From assembly GCF_019431355.1 (NCBI RefSeq), contig NZ_CP080269.1, forward strand, positions 5,901,001-5,965,000: a stretch of 64,000 nt of DNA, in the 5' to 3' direction. Position 1 is the first letter of the stretch. Every line of letters begins with the position of its first letter. Source of the DNA: Paenibacillus sp. R14(2021) (GTDB lineage: Bacteria; Bacillota; Bacilli; Paenibacillales; Paenibacillaceae). Made by a program: the position numbers and the translations under genes. Below, one piece after another: positions 7,410-15,220 of this stretch. The notes beneath the pieces are model-generated. The model saw nothing but the letters and a program-made list of their open reading frames with translations. It did no database searches and had not been told where the DNA came from.

Positions 7410-9413
7410 ATGAAATTGTTGAAATGGTTGTTGGTCGTATCGTTCTTATTGCTGCCTTTTACATCCGCAGCAGCATCCAATCTCGCTTCCGCGGAAGGCC
7501 TGGGGCAAGCGGATCCCGCTTCCGCCACGGATAAGCTGGTCCTGACGATGGGGAGCACCAAGATGATCCATAATGGCGTAACCTATACATCCGCGCAGCC
7601 GGTAGCCGCTATTAAGGGCAGAACCTTTATCCCGTTCAGCTCCATCGCAGCCCGCTACGGCTATAAGATTTCGTACGATGCCAAGCAGAAGGCGTCCATC
7701 GCGAAGAACGATCAGCATGAGCTCGTATTCAAGGTAGGCAGCGCCATCGCAACGCGAGACGGCGTCCAGGTTCAGCTGACTGGCGCAGCTTATATCTCGA
7801 AGGGTTACCTCATGGTGCCGCTGCGTTCATGGGGCGAGATGGCCGACAGCACGATCGCAGTCGTTGGCAATCAGATTACGCTGAAATGGTCAACAGTGGT
7901 CATTCCGCCTAAACCAACGGCGGATTTCGAAGTCCAGCCTGCCGAGATATATGCAGGGCAAACGATCGTCACCTACGTGGATCACGCGACGAATATGACG
8001 GGGCTGCCGCTCATGAACGAACGTTGGGACGGCCGGATGGATATGTTCCCGGCAGCGGGCACCTATACCATCACAAGAGAAGTGGAAGACAGCAATGGCG
8101 TCTGGAGCGATCCGTTCTCCGTCACCGTGACGGTCAAACCGCCGAATCTGCCGCCGGTGGCGGATTTCTCCACGGATAAGCCGCAGTACCGCATCGGCGA
8201 GAACGTGACGTACACGGACCTGAGCACCGATGACGAGAACGCTATCGTCCGCAGCACGTTTACAGGCAACGACAAGGCTTTCTTCGAGCCGGGCGACAAG
8301 CTCGTCACGCTGGTCGTCGAAGACAAGAACGGCATGACGTCCACCGTGACGAAGACGATTACAGTCACGAGCCAAGTGCTGTATACCAAAGACGAATATG
8401 ACCGGCTGTTCACGGCGACTGGCGATATCTATGCGGTTGACGGTGCTTCCGTGTTGAACTTCCCGGCTTACGCATACAAGATCGTATCGGAGCCGGCCCA
8501 AATGGTTCGCAGTAACAGCCCGGAGACACTACTGCAAGAAGGCATTGAGTACCGCGCGCAATTGACTGGGAAAGTCCGGTTCATGTTTCATAATGTCAAT
8601 AATATCGGGTACCCAGTTACCATACATCTACTGGCGACCAATATGGGGAGTTCCGCAGCGAGTTATAGTAAGAGCGCTTCGGGCATGGGCGGACCGACGG
8701 CTTCGCCCGAGCTGGCCGGCAAGCTGTCCACGTCCCGTTATCTAACCTCGCTGGCAAGCAATCCGACTCCGCAGTGGTCGACGATCCAGCCAGGCCAGAC
8801 GATCGAAGTTCTGCCTGACATTGCCAAGACGCCAATAAAGCAGGGAGAGTCGCTTAGCTCTTACGTCGACGCCTATTCTGATAAAGAGCTGCTATACAAC
8901 ATCGTCGTCACGGCCGTGGGCAAGGATCCGATTGCAGAGCTGCCAAACCTGGCGGTGATGCCGCGCTACGACAAGCATGTAAGAGGCACGTTTAACAATG
9001 CCGATCGTTCTATCGATATCGATGAACAGCTCGGCGCTTCGCCGCAGCGTATCATGTTCGGCGATAAGGGCGGAGCGGATTCGATCTTGGACGGAATCGA
9101 CGAGACGACGGGTGAGCTGGAGTACAATCGAGGCAATTACGGCGTGCTGTACCGCTTGCATCTGTCACATGTCGCGCCGCGCACTTTGATCTCGCTTAAT
9201 GCGCGGGGCGGTCTGTATACGGGGGCGTTCCTCGTCAATGGGCAGCTCGTGACGGTCGCGAATAACCAGGCACTGCGGAGTAACGCCCAATCTGCTGTCA
9301 TGTATCGAACGGGAGAGAACGAGGAAGCGATCGATATCGTGTTCACGATCGCATCGGGGAGCAACCTGCCGATCGCAATGACGTTTACGCCGCTACCGCA
9401 GCTGCGACAATAG
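7410..9413 (+). CDS. Secreted protein with copper-amine-oxidase-like stalk domain and PKD-type repeats
   Basis: 667 residues; ATG behind GAGGAG. A Sec signal peptide (LLKWLLVVSFLLLPFTSAAA) is followed by a copper amine oxidase N-terminal-like domain (about 45-155: GRTFIPFSSIAARYGYKISYD, then GYLMVPLRSWGEMADS), the stalk module common on Paenibacillus surface proteins. Two PKD-like beta-sandwiches follow (about 160-245 and 246-325; PPVADFSTDKPQYRIGENVTY). The C-terminal half (330-667) is unassigned. No sorting motif or membrane anchor is seen at the end, so release or wall association is inferred. Function unknown; a role in the cell envelope is likely. Confidence 0.75.
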   Translation: MKLLKWLLVVSFLLLPFTSAAASNLASAEGLGQADPASATDKLVLTMGSTKMIHNGVTYTSAQPVAAIKGRTFIPFSSIAARYGYKISYDAKQKASIAKNDQHELVFKVGSAIATRDGVQVQLTGAAYISKGYLMVPLRSWGEMADSTIAVVGNQITLKWSTVVIPPKPTADFEVQPAEIYAGQTIVTYVDHATNMTGLPLMNERWDGRMDMFPAAGTYTITREVEDSNGVWSDPFSVTVTVKPPNLPPVADFSTDKPQYRIGENVTYTDLSTDDENAIVRSTFTGNDKAFFEPGDKLVTLVVEDKNGMTSTVTKTITVTSQVLYTKDEYDRLFTATGDIYAVDGASVLNFPAYAYKIVSEPAQMVRSNSPETLLQEGIEYRAQLTGKVRFMFHNVNNIGYPVTIHLLATNMGSSAASYSKSASGMGGPTASPELAGKLSTSRYLTSLASNPTPQWSTIQPGQTIEVLPDIAKTPIKQGESLSSYVDAYSDKELLYNIVVTAVGKDPIAELPNLAVMPRYDKHVRGTFNNADRSIDIDEQLGASPQRIMFGDKGGADSILDGIDETTGELEYNRGNYGVLYRLHLSHVAPRTLISLNARGGLYTGAFLVNGQLVTVANNQALRSNAQSAVMYRTGENEEAIDIVFTIASGSNLPIAMTFTPLPQLRQ

Positions 9414-9431
9414 CCAGCCCTTTCTAGACCC

Positions 9432-9477
9432 AAAGCAGCCTTAGTTCGGTATGAGCCGGGCTAACGCTGCTTTCTTT
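9432..9477 (+). terminator. Rho-independent terminator
   Basis: AAAGCAGC (9432-9439) pairs with GCTGCTTT (9466-9473), followed by CTTTC. It closes the secreted-protein gene. Confidence 0.65.
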
Positions 9478-9531
9478 CTATTCCCAACCTACCTGCGGAC
9501 ACGACGACGATTCGAAGACTGGAGGAATGAC

Positions 9532-10569
9532 ATGAACAGCGGCTTTCAGATGGATACCGATGCCAATCGGCGGCAAACACTGGCACGAACGAAGCAAGCG
9601 GCGCTTATCGCCCTGCAGGAATATGAGGTGGATTGGCATGCCATCCACTTTATCCAAGTATCTGAGCATGCGACCTTTCGCGTGGAGAGCAGCACGGGGG
9701 AACACTATTTGCTCCGCATCCATGCGTCCAGCAAGCCGGATGATGCAACGAAATCCGAGCTGGAATGGTTAGCATTTCTGAGGAGCAAGGGGACAATCGT
9801 GCCGCATGGGGTACCTAACCGTGCAGGGGGGATGATAGTTCATCTTGTGCTCGATGACGGTCAGCGGTTTGATGCAACCCTATTAACGTGGATTGAAGGT
9901 GAGCGGCTGGATCGAGGAACACTTACGGAAGATCATATCGCTAGAATGGGGTTGTTATTGGCGGAGCTTCACGAGAGCAGTGCTGATTTCATTCCGCCCA
10001 GCGGCTTCACGCGTCCAATCTGGGGAAGCGAGAGCTTTAAGCGAGACTGGTCGCATTTGCAGCGGCATCACAGCCACTTCATTACCGAGCATGCTTTCGA
10101 GCTGTATTCCAGGGCAGCTGACAAAGTAGCGGGTCATCTCGCTGCCCTTATTCCCATAGAACGACACTATGGCATGATTCATGCAGACCTGCATATCGGG
10201 AATATCGTTATCCATGCGGATAAACCCTATGCGATCGATTTCGGCAGATGCGGCTTCGGCCATCATCTGTACGACATGGCTCAATCGATTATGGGGCTTC
10301 GTCCGCATCATAGAAAGCAATTCATAGAAGGCTACAAGAAGGTGAGGACGATGGGCGACGACGCCATTCCGCTGCTGGAGAGCTTCTTGATCATGTCGTT
10401 GATGGAGGCGTACAGCTTCCATGCGGAGAATATGCTAGAGGCGGAAGGCTTGATAGAAGAGCAGCCCTATGCGATGGCCTTATTGAATGCTTACGTGAAC
10501 GGGGAGCCGTTCTTGTTCCAGCCGCTTGATGAAGTTTCGATTGAAGTTTCGATGGCGGATGGGACGTAA
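9532..10569 (+). CDS. Aminoglycoside phosphotransferase (APH)-family kinase
   Basis: 345 residues from ATG 9532 with GGAGG at 9521-9525; an upstream in-frame ATG at 9451 lies inside the preceding terminator and is rejected. The APH/choline-kinase fold is marked by the catalytic loop HADLHIGNIVIH (Brenner motif HxDxxxxN) and the metal-binding IDFGRCGFGHHLYDMA. The family phosphorylates small hydroxylated molecules such as aminoglycosides, homoserine, methylthioribose or choline with ATP. Nothing in the sequence or neighbours picks the substrate, so an antibiotic-resistance role should not be assumed. Confidence 0.8.
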   Translation: MNSGFQMDTDANRRQTLARTKQAALIALQEYEVDWHAIHFIQVSEHATFRVESSTGEHYLLRIHASSKPDDATKSELEWLAFLRSKGTIVPHGVPNRAGGMIVHLVLDDGQRFDATLLTWIEGERLDRGTLTEDHIARMGLLLAELHESSADFIPPSGFTRPIWGSESFKRDWSHLQRHHSHFITEHAFELYSRAADKVAGHLAALIPIERHYGMIHADLHIGNIVIHADKPYAIDFGRCGFGHHLYDMAQSIMGLRPHHRKQFIEGYKKVRTMGDDAIPLLESFLIMSLMEAYSFHAENMLEAEGLIEEQPYAMALLNAYVNGEPFLFQPLDEVSIEVSMADGT

Positions 10570-10700
10570 GGATGGATTGAAAGCAGGCTGGAAGCCCGAT
10601 GACTTCGGTTACGTACCGAAGCCATCGGACAAGGCTGCCGGGAACGATCACATTTTGACCAAGCCGCTATCCTGCAGCGGTTATCGTTTGCTTTCACATG

Positions 10701-11159
10701 CTAATTCAAATGCCGTGTCATTACGCCGATTTCCGTCTTGAAGCCGACGTTTATGCGGTCCCATCCATTGACCGAGACAATCAGGAAGCTGAGATCCGAT
10801 ATTTCCTTCTCCGAGAAATACGCGCGAACATTGTCATACACATCGTCAGGTACGCCTTGATCCGGCAAATTCGTCAATATATCGGTCCATTTCAGGGCGG
10901 CCCTTTCCCGCGGCGTAAACAACGTCGATTCCTGCCAATTTAAGATTGCATCAAGGCGCAGCTCGCTCTCACCATGAATCTTGGCTTGCTTGAGATGCAT
11001 ATCCAGGCAGAATCCGCATCCATTTAGCTGCGAAGCTCGGATTGAAACAAGATCTACCATACTTCCTTCAATGGCGCCTTCACTCAAGGCGTTGGTGAAG
11101 GCCAGAAACTTTTTGAAGAGTTCCGGCGATTGCTGGGCAAAATTCACACGTTGCGTCAT
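10701..11159 (-). CDS. Carboxymuconolactone decarboxylase/AhpD-like protein
   Basis: 152 residues, with an AAGAGAGG SD. The CMD fold is shown by the redox motif NGCGFCLDMHLKQA (CxxC plus His, about residues 46-58), as in AhpD-type alkylhydroperoxidases and their many uncharacterised relatives. LDAILNWQESTLFTPRERAALKWTDILT is the second conserved helix pair. Such proteins are trimeric or hexameric cytosolic peroxidase-like enzymes. There is no oxidative-stress partner next door, so its electron donor and substrate remain open. It converges with the APH gene; a hairpin at 10601-10624 lies between the two. Confidence 0.85.
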   Translation of the reverse strand: MTQRVNFAQQSPELFKKFLAFTNALSEGAIEGSMVDLVSIRASQLNGCGFCLDMHLKQAKIHGESELRLDAILNWQESTLFTPRERAALKWTDILTNLPDQGVPDDVYDNVRAYFSEKEISDLSFLIVSVNGWDRINVGFKTEIGVMTRHLN

Positions 11160-11380
11160 AGGCGATGCCTCTCTTTACTGAAAAATGGGAATCCAAGCTC
11201 TCCTTGTTGTTCGAAATAGGCCATGGCTGCTGACTAAGCTTGGCAGGAGGTAACAGCATTTCCAAGCATGGTAAGCCTTAGTGTATACCGCCGCGTATTC
11301 CGCTATGCCAGCAAGTCGTATGAATCGACCGGGTTTATACGATTCCTGCCGCGGTCGCGGAAGCGCTCAAGAAAATACAC

Positions 11381-11426
11381 GGGGCTGTATCTGAAGACAT
11401 CTTGGATGCCTTCAGGTACAGCCCCG
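11381..11426 (-). terminator. Strong hairpin, probable terminator of the zinc-ribbon gene
   Basis: GGGGCTGTATCTGAAG (11381-11396) pairs with CTTCAGGTACAGCCCC (11410-11425) apart from one interruption. Read on the minus strand it ends in GTGTATTTTC, a moderate T tract, 60 bases after the zinc-ribbon stop codon. The remaining 11160-11488 gap shows no supported gene. Confidence 0.5.
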
Positions 11427-11488
11427 CTTGTGGGATCCATAGACGAACGGACAACTTTACATAGGAAGTGCCTTGCGCGAGCTGTCCC

Positions 11489-11812
11489 TTAGTCGAACAA
11501 GTCGCCGAACACATCCAAGACTGATTTCTTTCTCTTCTTCGAGTAAGCATCATGGGGTTTGTAACCAGGTTGATGAGCAGAGGAGGAAGAATAACCGCCG
11601 GGTTGGTGGGCGTTCTCGCTGCGCCGTTCATCGTCCCGTTCGCGGTGATGCCATTCGTTATATTCGTCACGGACCTCGCGGACATTGCTCATCAGCTTGT
11701 CCAGCTCGCCTCGGTCCAGCCAAACTCCCTTACAGCTTGGGCAGACATCGATCAGGATGCCATTCTTCTCCACTTCCCGCATACGAGAATCATCACAAAC
11801 CGGACATTTCAA
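11489..11812 (-). CDS. zf-TFIIB-type zinc-ribbon protein
   Basis: 107 residues, starting with TTG 8 bases after AAGGAGG. The N-terminal 45 residues form a TFIIB-like zinc ribbon: CPVCDD at residues 3-8 and CPSCKGVWLDRGELDKL at about 24-40, giving four Cys ligands and the family WLDRGEL signature. The tail is hydrophilic and rich in Arg, His, Glu and Ser, ending in a basic patch and VLDVFGDLFD, probably disordered. The family is widespread and uncharacterised. No partner gene is evident. Confidence 0.8.
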   Translation of the reverse strand: MKCPVCDDSRMREVEKNGILIDVCPSCKGVWLDRGELDKLMSNVREVRDEYNEWHHRERDDERRSENAHQPGGYSSSSAHQPGYKPHDAYSKKRKKSVLDVFGDLFD

Positions 11813-11983
11813 TGCAATCGCCTCCTTGATAGATTAACTTTTCTATACGTTGGAATCGCTGAGCGGTTTCGATATTTGAACCTGCGGATGCGCGCGTCTG
11901 CTGCGCTTCTTGATGTTCCTCTCTAGCCGGCCGCCGGCCGCTTGTAACGGCAGCTCATAGAAATGGAAACATAGTAAACAGAG

Positions 11984-12027
11984 GCGTTCCATGGGACATC
12001 CCAGATGACGATGGAGCGCTATTTTTT
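11984..12027 (+). promoter_or_regulatory. Attenuator-like terminator in the leader of the MFS gene
   Basis: GCGTTCCAT (11984-11992) pairs with ATGGAGCGC (12011-12019), followed by TATTTTTTG. The gene upstream is on the other strand, so no + strand transcript needs ending here except the MFS leader, whose start codon is 133 bases further on. A regulated attenuator is the simplest reading. The promoter was not clearly identified. Confidence 0.5.
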
Positions 12028-12159
12028 GTGAAAACTTGGGATATGCTTGTCCTTTTGGTATGCTGGGAGCAGCAGAGCGCCGGATTGCATAATCGGCAGA
12101 CGGCAAGCAAATACTTCCATTGCTTCGCTTCCGCAATTATAAGAGACAGAAGGTTGCGT

Positions 12160-13482
12160 ATGAACGACAAAATGGTGCTGCCGGTCTGGACGATCGGCTT
12201 GTTTATTGTAGTCATGAATACGACGATGTTTAACGTATCCATCCCTACGATTATTACGGATCTTCGCATCACCGCAGACCTGGGTTCCTGGATTATTTCA
12301 AGCTATTCCATCGGATACGCGTTATCCACCGTTATTTACAGCCGGCTATCGGATGGCGTCCCGATTCGCAGACTGCTGGCGATCGGACTCATTACGCTCG
12401 GCCTAGGATCGGTCTTCGGCTTGTTTGCAACAAACTTCAACGCGCTGCTCCTGGCGCGGATATGCCAGTCTGCGGGAGCAGGGGTTATGGCGGGACTAGG
12501 TCTTGTGCTTGTAAGCCAGTACGTACCGGCGGAGAGGCGGGGCTCGGCGATTGCGATGATTTCTTCGGGCAGCGCCATGGCATTCGGTCTTGGTCCCATC
12601 GTAGGCGGAGCGATCAGCCATTACTGGGGCTGGAACGGCCTGTTCGCCATGACCTGTCTGGTGCTGCTCATTCTCCCGATTCTGCTGCGGCTCCTGCCAA
12701 GGGAGACGGTGACGAAATCTAAATTTGATCTTAACGGGGCAAGCTTGACCGTCGTTAATGCGGCAACACTGCTGCTGGCTGTGACGCAGCAGTCCATTAT
12801 TTGGCTAATCGTCAGCGTGCTGTCGTTCTTGGTTCATGCTTGGCATATGAAGAGGGCGAACGGGGCGGCCTTCATTAATCCGGCGCTGCTCGCCAATTCC
12901 GCTTATCTGAAGCTGCTGGCGGTCGGGTTCTCGATCTTGGTCTTGAATTTGGGCAATCTGTTCCTGATGCCGCTGGTGCTTGCGAATTTGTTTCACAAAT
13001 CCGCCCTCGTGATCGGTCTGATGATTGCGCCCGGCGCGATTTTGTCATCCTTGCTCGCGCGCTTCGTCGGGCTCTTGATCGACCGATACGGCAGCATGCG
13101 GATGATGCTGATCGGTCACGGCGTGCTGGCGCTCGTCATGCTCGTTTTTTATATGAACGCGGGCGCTTCGCCGGCCGTCATTCTTTGCGGTTATCTATGC
13201 TTCTCGCCGGCTTTCTCGGGAACGCTGTCCTCGCTTAATAACGAAACCTCGCGAATCCTGCCCAAGTCTTTCATCGGCTCAGGGATGGGCTTCATGCAAT
13301 TGATACAGTTCTTTGGCGGCTCCATTTCGGTCGCGGTTTGCGGCATTCTGCTTGAAGTGCAGAAGAAAACAACGCTCGTACATAGCTACCAGAACGTCTA
13401 CGGCATCTTATTCATCGTCATTCTTTGCTCGCTTGGCATGGTTTGGTTATACAAGAAAACGAAGATCAAGAGCTTTTCCTGA
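12160..13482 (+). CDS. MFS exporter, DHA2-like (tetracycline/drug efflux type)
   Basis: 440 residues from ATG 12160. The frame stays open upstream to 12028, but that part lies just behind the hairpin and is not hydrophobic. Multiple membrane helices (12-14) are visible. Family motifs include NTTMFNVSIPTI in helix 1, GSWIISSYSIGYALSTVIYSRLSD (motif A region), LARICQSAGAGVMAGLGLVL, and motif C-like GSAMAFGLGPIVGGAISHYWGW in helix 5, typical of drug/H+ antiporters. It probably exports a lipophilic compound by proton exchange. The attenuator-like leader supports inducible control. Substrate unknown. Confidence 0.82.
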   Translation: MNDKMVLPVWTIGLFIVVMNTTMFNVSIPTIITDLRITADLGSWIISSYSIGYALSTVIYSRLSDGVPIRRLLAIGLITLGLGSVFGLFATNFNALLLARICQSAGAGVMAGLGLVLVSQYVPAERRGSAIAMISSGSAMAFGLGPIVGGAISHYWGWNGLFAMTCLVLLILPILLRLLPRETVTKSKFDLNGASLTVVNAATLLLAVTQQSIIWLIVSVLSFLVHAWHMKRANGAAFINPALLANSAYLKLLAVGFSILVLNLGNLFLMPLVLANLFHKSALVIGLMIAPGAILSSLLARFVGLLIDRYGSMRMMLIGHGVLALVMLVFYMNAGASPAVILCGYLCFSPAFSGTLSSLNNETSRILPKSFIGSGMGFMQLIQFFGGSISVAVCGILLEVQKKTTLVHSYQNVYGILFIVILCSLGMVWLYKKTKIKSFS

Positions 13483-13522
13483 TGAGGGATGCACGTAGTA
13501 AAAGAAAACGATTCTGAACAGG

Positions 13523-13552
13523 AAGCGGACAGCGGGAGCTGTTCGCTTTATT
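13523..13552 (+). terminator. Rho-independent terminator of the MFS gene
   Basis: AAGCGGACAGC (13523-13533) pairs with GCTGTTCGCTT (13538-13548) around GGGA, followed by TTATTT. It lies 40 bases after the stop. Confidence 0.7.
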
Positions 13553-13638
13553 TGCGTTTTGGCAGCCGCGCGGAAGGTACTTTCGCTTGGCATGGCAGGT
13601 CTTTTCCAATTTTTACGTCTCTCTCTGTCTATATTTGC

Positions 13639-13644
13639 TATAAT
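13639..13644 (+). promoter_or_regulatory. -10 box TATAAT of a probable promoter
   Basis: A TATAAT preceded by TTGC lies 62 bases before the start of the small membrane protein. The -35 is poor: no TTGACA-like hexamer at 16-18 bases. It may rely on the upstream TTGC extension. Confidence 0.35.
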
Positions 13645-13705
13645 AGATAGGGCTTTAGAACGATGGCAAGATGAAGAAAACGACAAAGGACGGCGTATAC
13701 GAGTG

Positions 13706-14017
13706 ATGAAGCGTTCGACGGCAATGATACTATTAATCGGATCGCAGCTGATTTACGTCGTGTCCCTGATTGGCTGGCTGTTCGTCTTGGGCATGTCCGC
13801 CATGGGATTCGACGACCCCAAAGCAATGAACAGCGTCATGCTGTGGTTGATTTTGGCTTATATTCTTGTGTATCCGGCAGCAGTGCTCATTTCGGCGGTT
13901 GCAGCCTGGATTAAGTTTGCCCGTGGACGATTGAAGGCGGCCTTGATTTGGAATGCGGTCCCGCTGCTTTGGCTCGTTCCTCTGCTTGTGCTGTTGTTCA
14001 TTGTGTTTTTATCTTAG
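13706..14017 (+). CDS. Small integral membrane protein of unknown function
   Basis: 103 residues from ATG 13706 (GTG 13703 is also possible), with AAAGGACGG upstream. Three hydrophobic helices are visible: ILLIGSQLIYVVSLIGWLFV, VMLWLILAYILVYPAAVLIS, and LIWNAVPLLWLVPLLVLLFI. A short basic loop (KFARGRLK) separates helices two and three. No enzyme motif is seen. A TATAAT box precedes it and a terminator follows, so it is probably its own transcription unit. I do not recognise a named family. Confidence 0.65.
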   Translation: MKRSTAMILLIGSQLIYVVSLIGWLFVLGMSAMGFDDPKAMNSVMLWLILAYILVYPAAVLISAVAAWIKFARGRLKAALIWNAVPLLWLVPLLVLLFIVFLS

Positions 14018-14029
14018 CGCTGCCGGGCG

Positions 14030-14074
14030 AAGCAGGTCCTATCGGGGATTTTCCGGGCGGGGTCTGCTTTTTTT
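14030..14074 (+). terminator. Rho-independent terminator
   Basis: AAGCAG (14030-14035) pairs with CTGCTT (14064-14069), followed by a run of T. It ends the small membrane protein gene and insulates the fucose operon promoter. Confidence 0.55.
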
Positions 14075-14089
14075 GTCGAAACTATCTCG

Positions 14090-14118
14090 TTGACACCTCG
14101 AAAATCTAATAGTATGCT
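14090..14118 (+). promoter_or_regulatory. SigA promoter of the fucose operon
   Basis: TTGACA (14090-14095), a 17-base spacer, and TATGCT (14113-14118). It is 58 bases before the LacI regulator start and immediately upstream of two overlapping palindromes. Confidence 0.75.
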
Positions 14119-14124
14119 TCACAT

Positions 14125-14148
14125 GTAATCGATTACGTAAACGATTAC
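14125..14148 (+). promoter_or_regulatory. Tandem LacI-family operators
   Basis: GTAATCGATTAC (14125-14136) is a perfect 12-base palindrome. It is followed without a gap by GTAAACGATTAC (14137-14148), palindromic at 10 of 12 positions. Both carry the central CG typical of LacI/RbsR-type operators (compare GTAAACGTTTAC). They start 7 bases after the -10 box, so bound repressor would block initiation. The LacI gene directly downstream is the obvious binder, giving autoregulation of the operon. Confidence 0.75.
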
Positions 14149-14175
14149 ACGATTTACGACAGAGGTGGAATTATT

Positions 14176-15183
14176 TTGTCCAAGGCAACAATTAAGCAGG
14201 TCGCGGCCGAGGCCGAGGTGTCGACAGCCACGGTATCCCGTGTGCTGAACAGCTCCGGCTATGTCAGTCCGGATGTGAAAGCGCGCGTCTACGATGCCGT
14301 AACCAAGCTGAATTACCAGCCCAGCGCGATCGCCAGAAGCTTGAAGCAGGATAAGACGTTTATGATCGGCGTGGTCGTCCCCGATATATCCAATCCTTAC
14401 TTTATGGGCATTTCCCGGGGAATAGAAGATGTCGCTTCGAAGGAAGGCTTTCAGATGCTGTTCTGCAGCTCTGACGAGGATTCGGCCAAGGAAGACAGGT
14501 TGCTGCGGCTGCTTCACGAGAAACGAGTAGACGCGATCGTGCTCGCCACGTCGGGAGGAAATGGCGGACTTATCGCCAATTTGATCGATAACGGACAGCC
14601 CATCGTGCTGATTGACCGGAAGCTGGAATTGTCGGAAGGTTTGCCCAAGCTTGACCTTGTAGCCGAGGACAACAGCCATAGCGCTTATTTATTGACGAAA
14701 GCGCTGCTGGACGACGGGCATACGCGCATCGGCGCAGTGAACGGTCCGACCCGCGTAAGCACGGGGCGCGAACGTCTTGAGGGCGTGCTTCAAGCAATGA
14801 AAGAGCACGGCTTGGAGGATCAATTGCTGCTCTACAGCGGCGATTTCTCAATCGCTGGCGGCGAACGGGCCGTCCGGCAGTTCCTGCAGGAGGTAAGCAA
14901 GCCGACGGCGATCGTCTCGCTGAACAACCAGATGAGCCTTGGCGTGCTGCTGGAGCTGGTGCGCAGCGGGCTTCATATCCCGAACGACATGGCGGTCGCT
15001 TCCTTCGGGGAGGTGGAATCCGTTCTACTGTTGAAGCAGCCGGGCTTCTACTATGTCGACCAGCACCCCTATGATATGGGTGTCAGAGCCGGTGAACTAC
15101 TGCTTCGTTTGATCCAGAAGGATAGCGGCACGGAGGATCCTGTTACGGCGATATTCAGCAATGAAGTAAAGCAGATGCTTTGA
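14176..15183 (+). CDS. LacI-family repressor of the fucose operon
   Basis: 335 residues from TTG 14176 with AGAGGTGGA 7 bases upstream. The helix-turn-helix (IKQVAAEAEVSTATVSRVLN, residues 5-24) and hinge (YQPSAIARSLKQ) are typical. A periplasmic-binding-protein-like effector domain follows from DKTFMIGVVVPDISNPYF. It is first in an operon with L-fucose isomerase, a GH172-type and a GH43-type protein. The inducer is probably fucose or a pathway intermediate (inference). It most likely binds the palindromes at 14125-14148. Confidence 0.9.
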   Translation: MSKATIKQVAAEAEVSTATVSRVLNSSGYVSPDVKARVYDAVTKLNYQPSAIARSLKQDKTFMIGVVVPDISNPYFMGISRGIEDVASKEGFQMLFCSSDEDSAKEDRLLRLLHEKRVDAIVLATSGGNGGLIANLIDNGQPIVLIDRKLELSEGLPKLDLVAEDNSHSAYLLTKALLDDGHTRIGAVNGPTRVSTGRERLEGVLQAMKEHGLEDQLLLYSGDFSIAGGERAVRQFLQEVSKPTAIVSLNNQMSLGVLLELVRSGLHIPNDMAVASFGEVESVLLLKQPGFYYVDQHPYDMGVRAGELLLRLIQKDSGTEDPVTAIFSNEVKQML

Positions 15184-15220
15184 ATTCGTTTGTTAACACT
15201 CGTTTAGGAGGAATGCAGCA

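Noticed and set aside
9532-10569. Calling the APH-family gene an aminoglycoside resistance gene
   Set aside because: The fold also covers many metabolic kinases, and no residue or neighbour points to an antibiotic substrate.
13559-13705. N-terminal extension of the 103-residue membrane protein
   Set aside because: It spans the TATAAT box and has no SD; ATG 13706 fits better.
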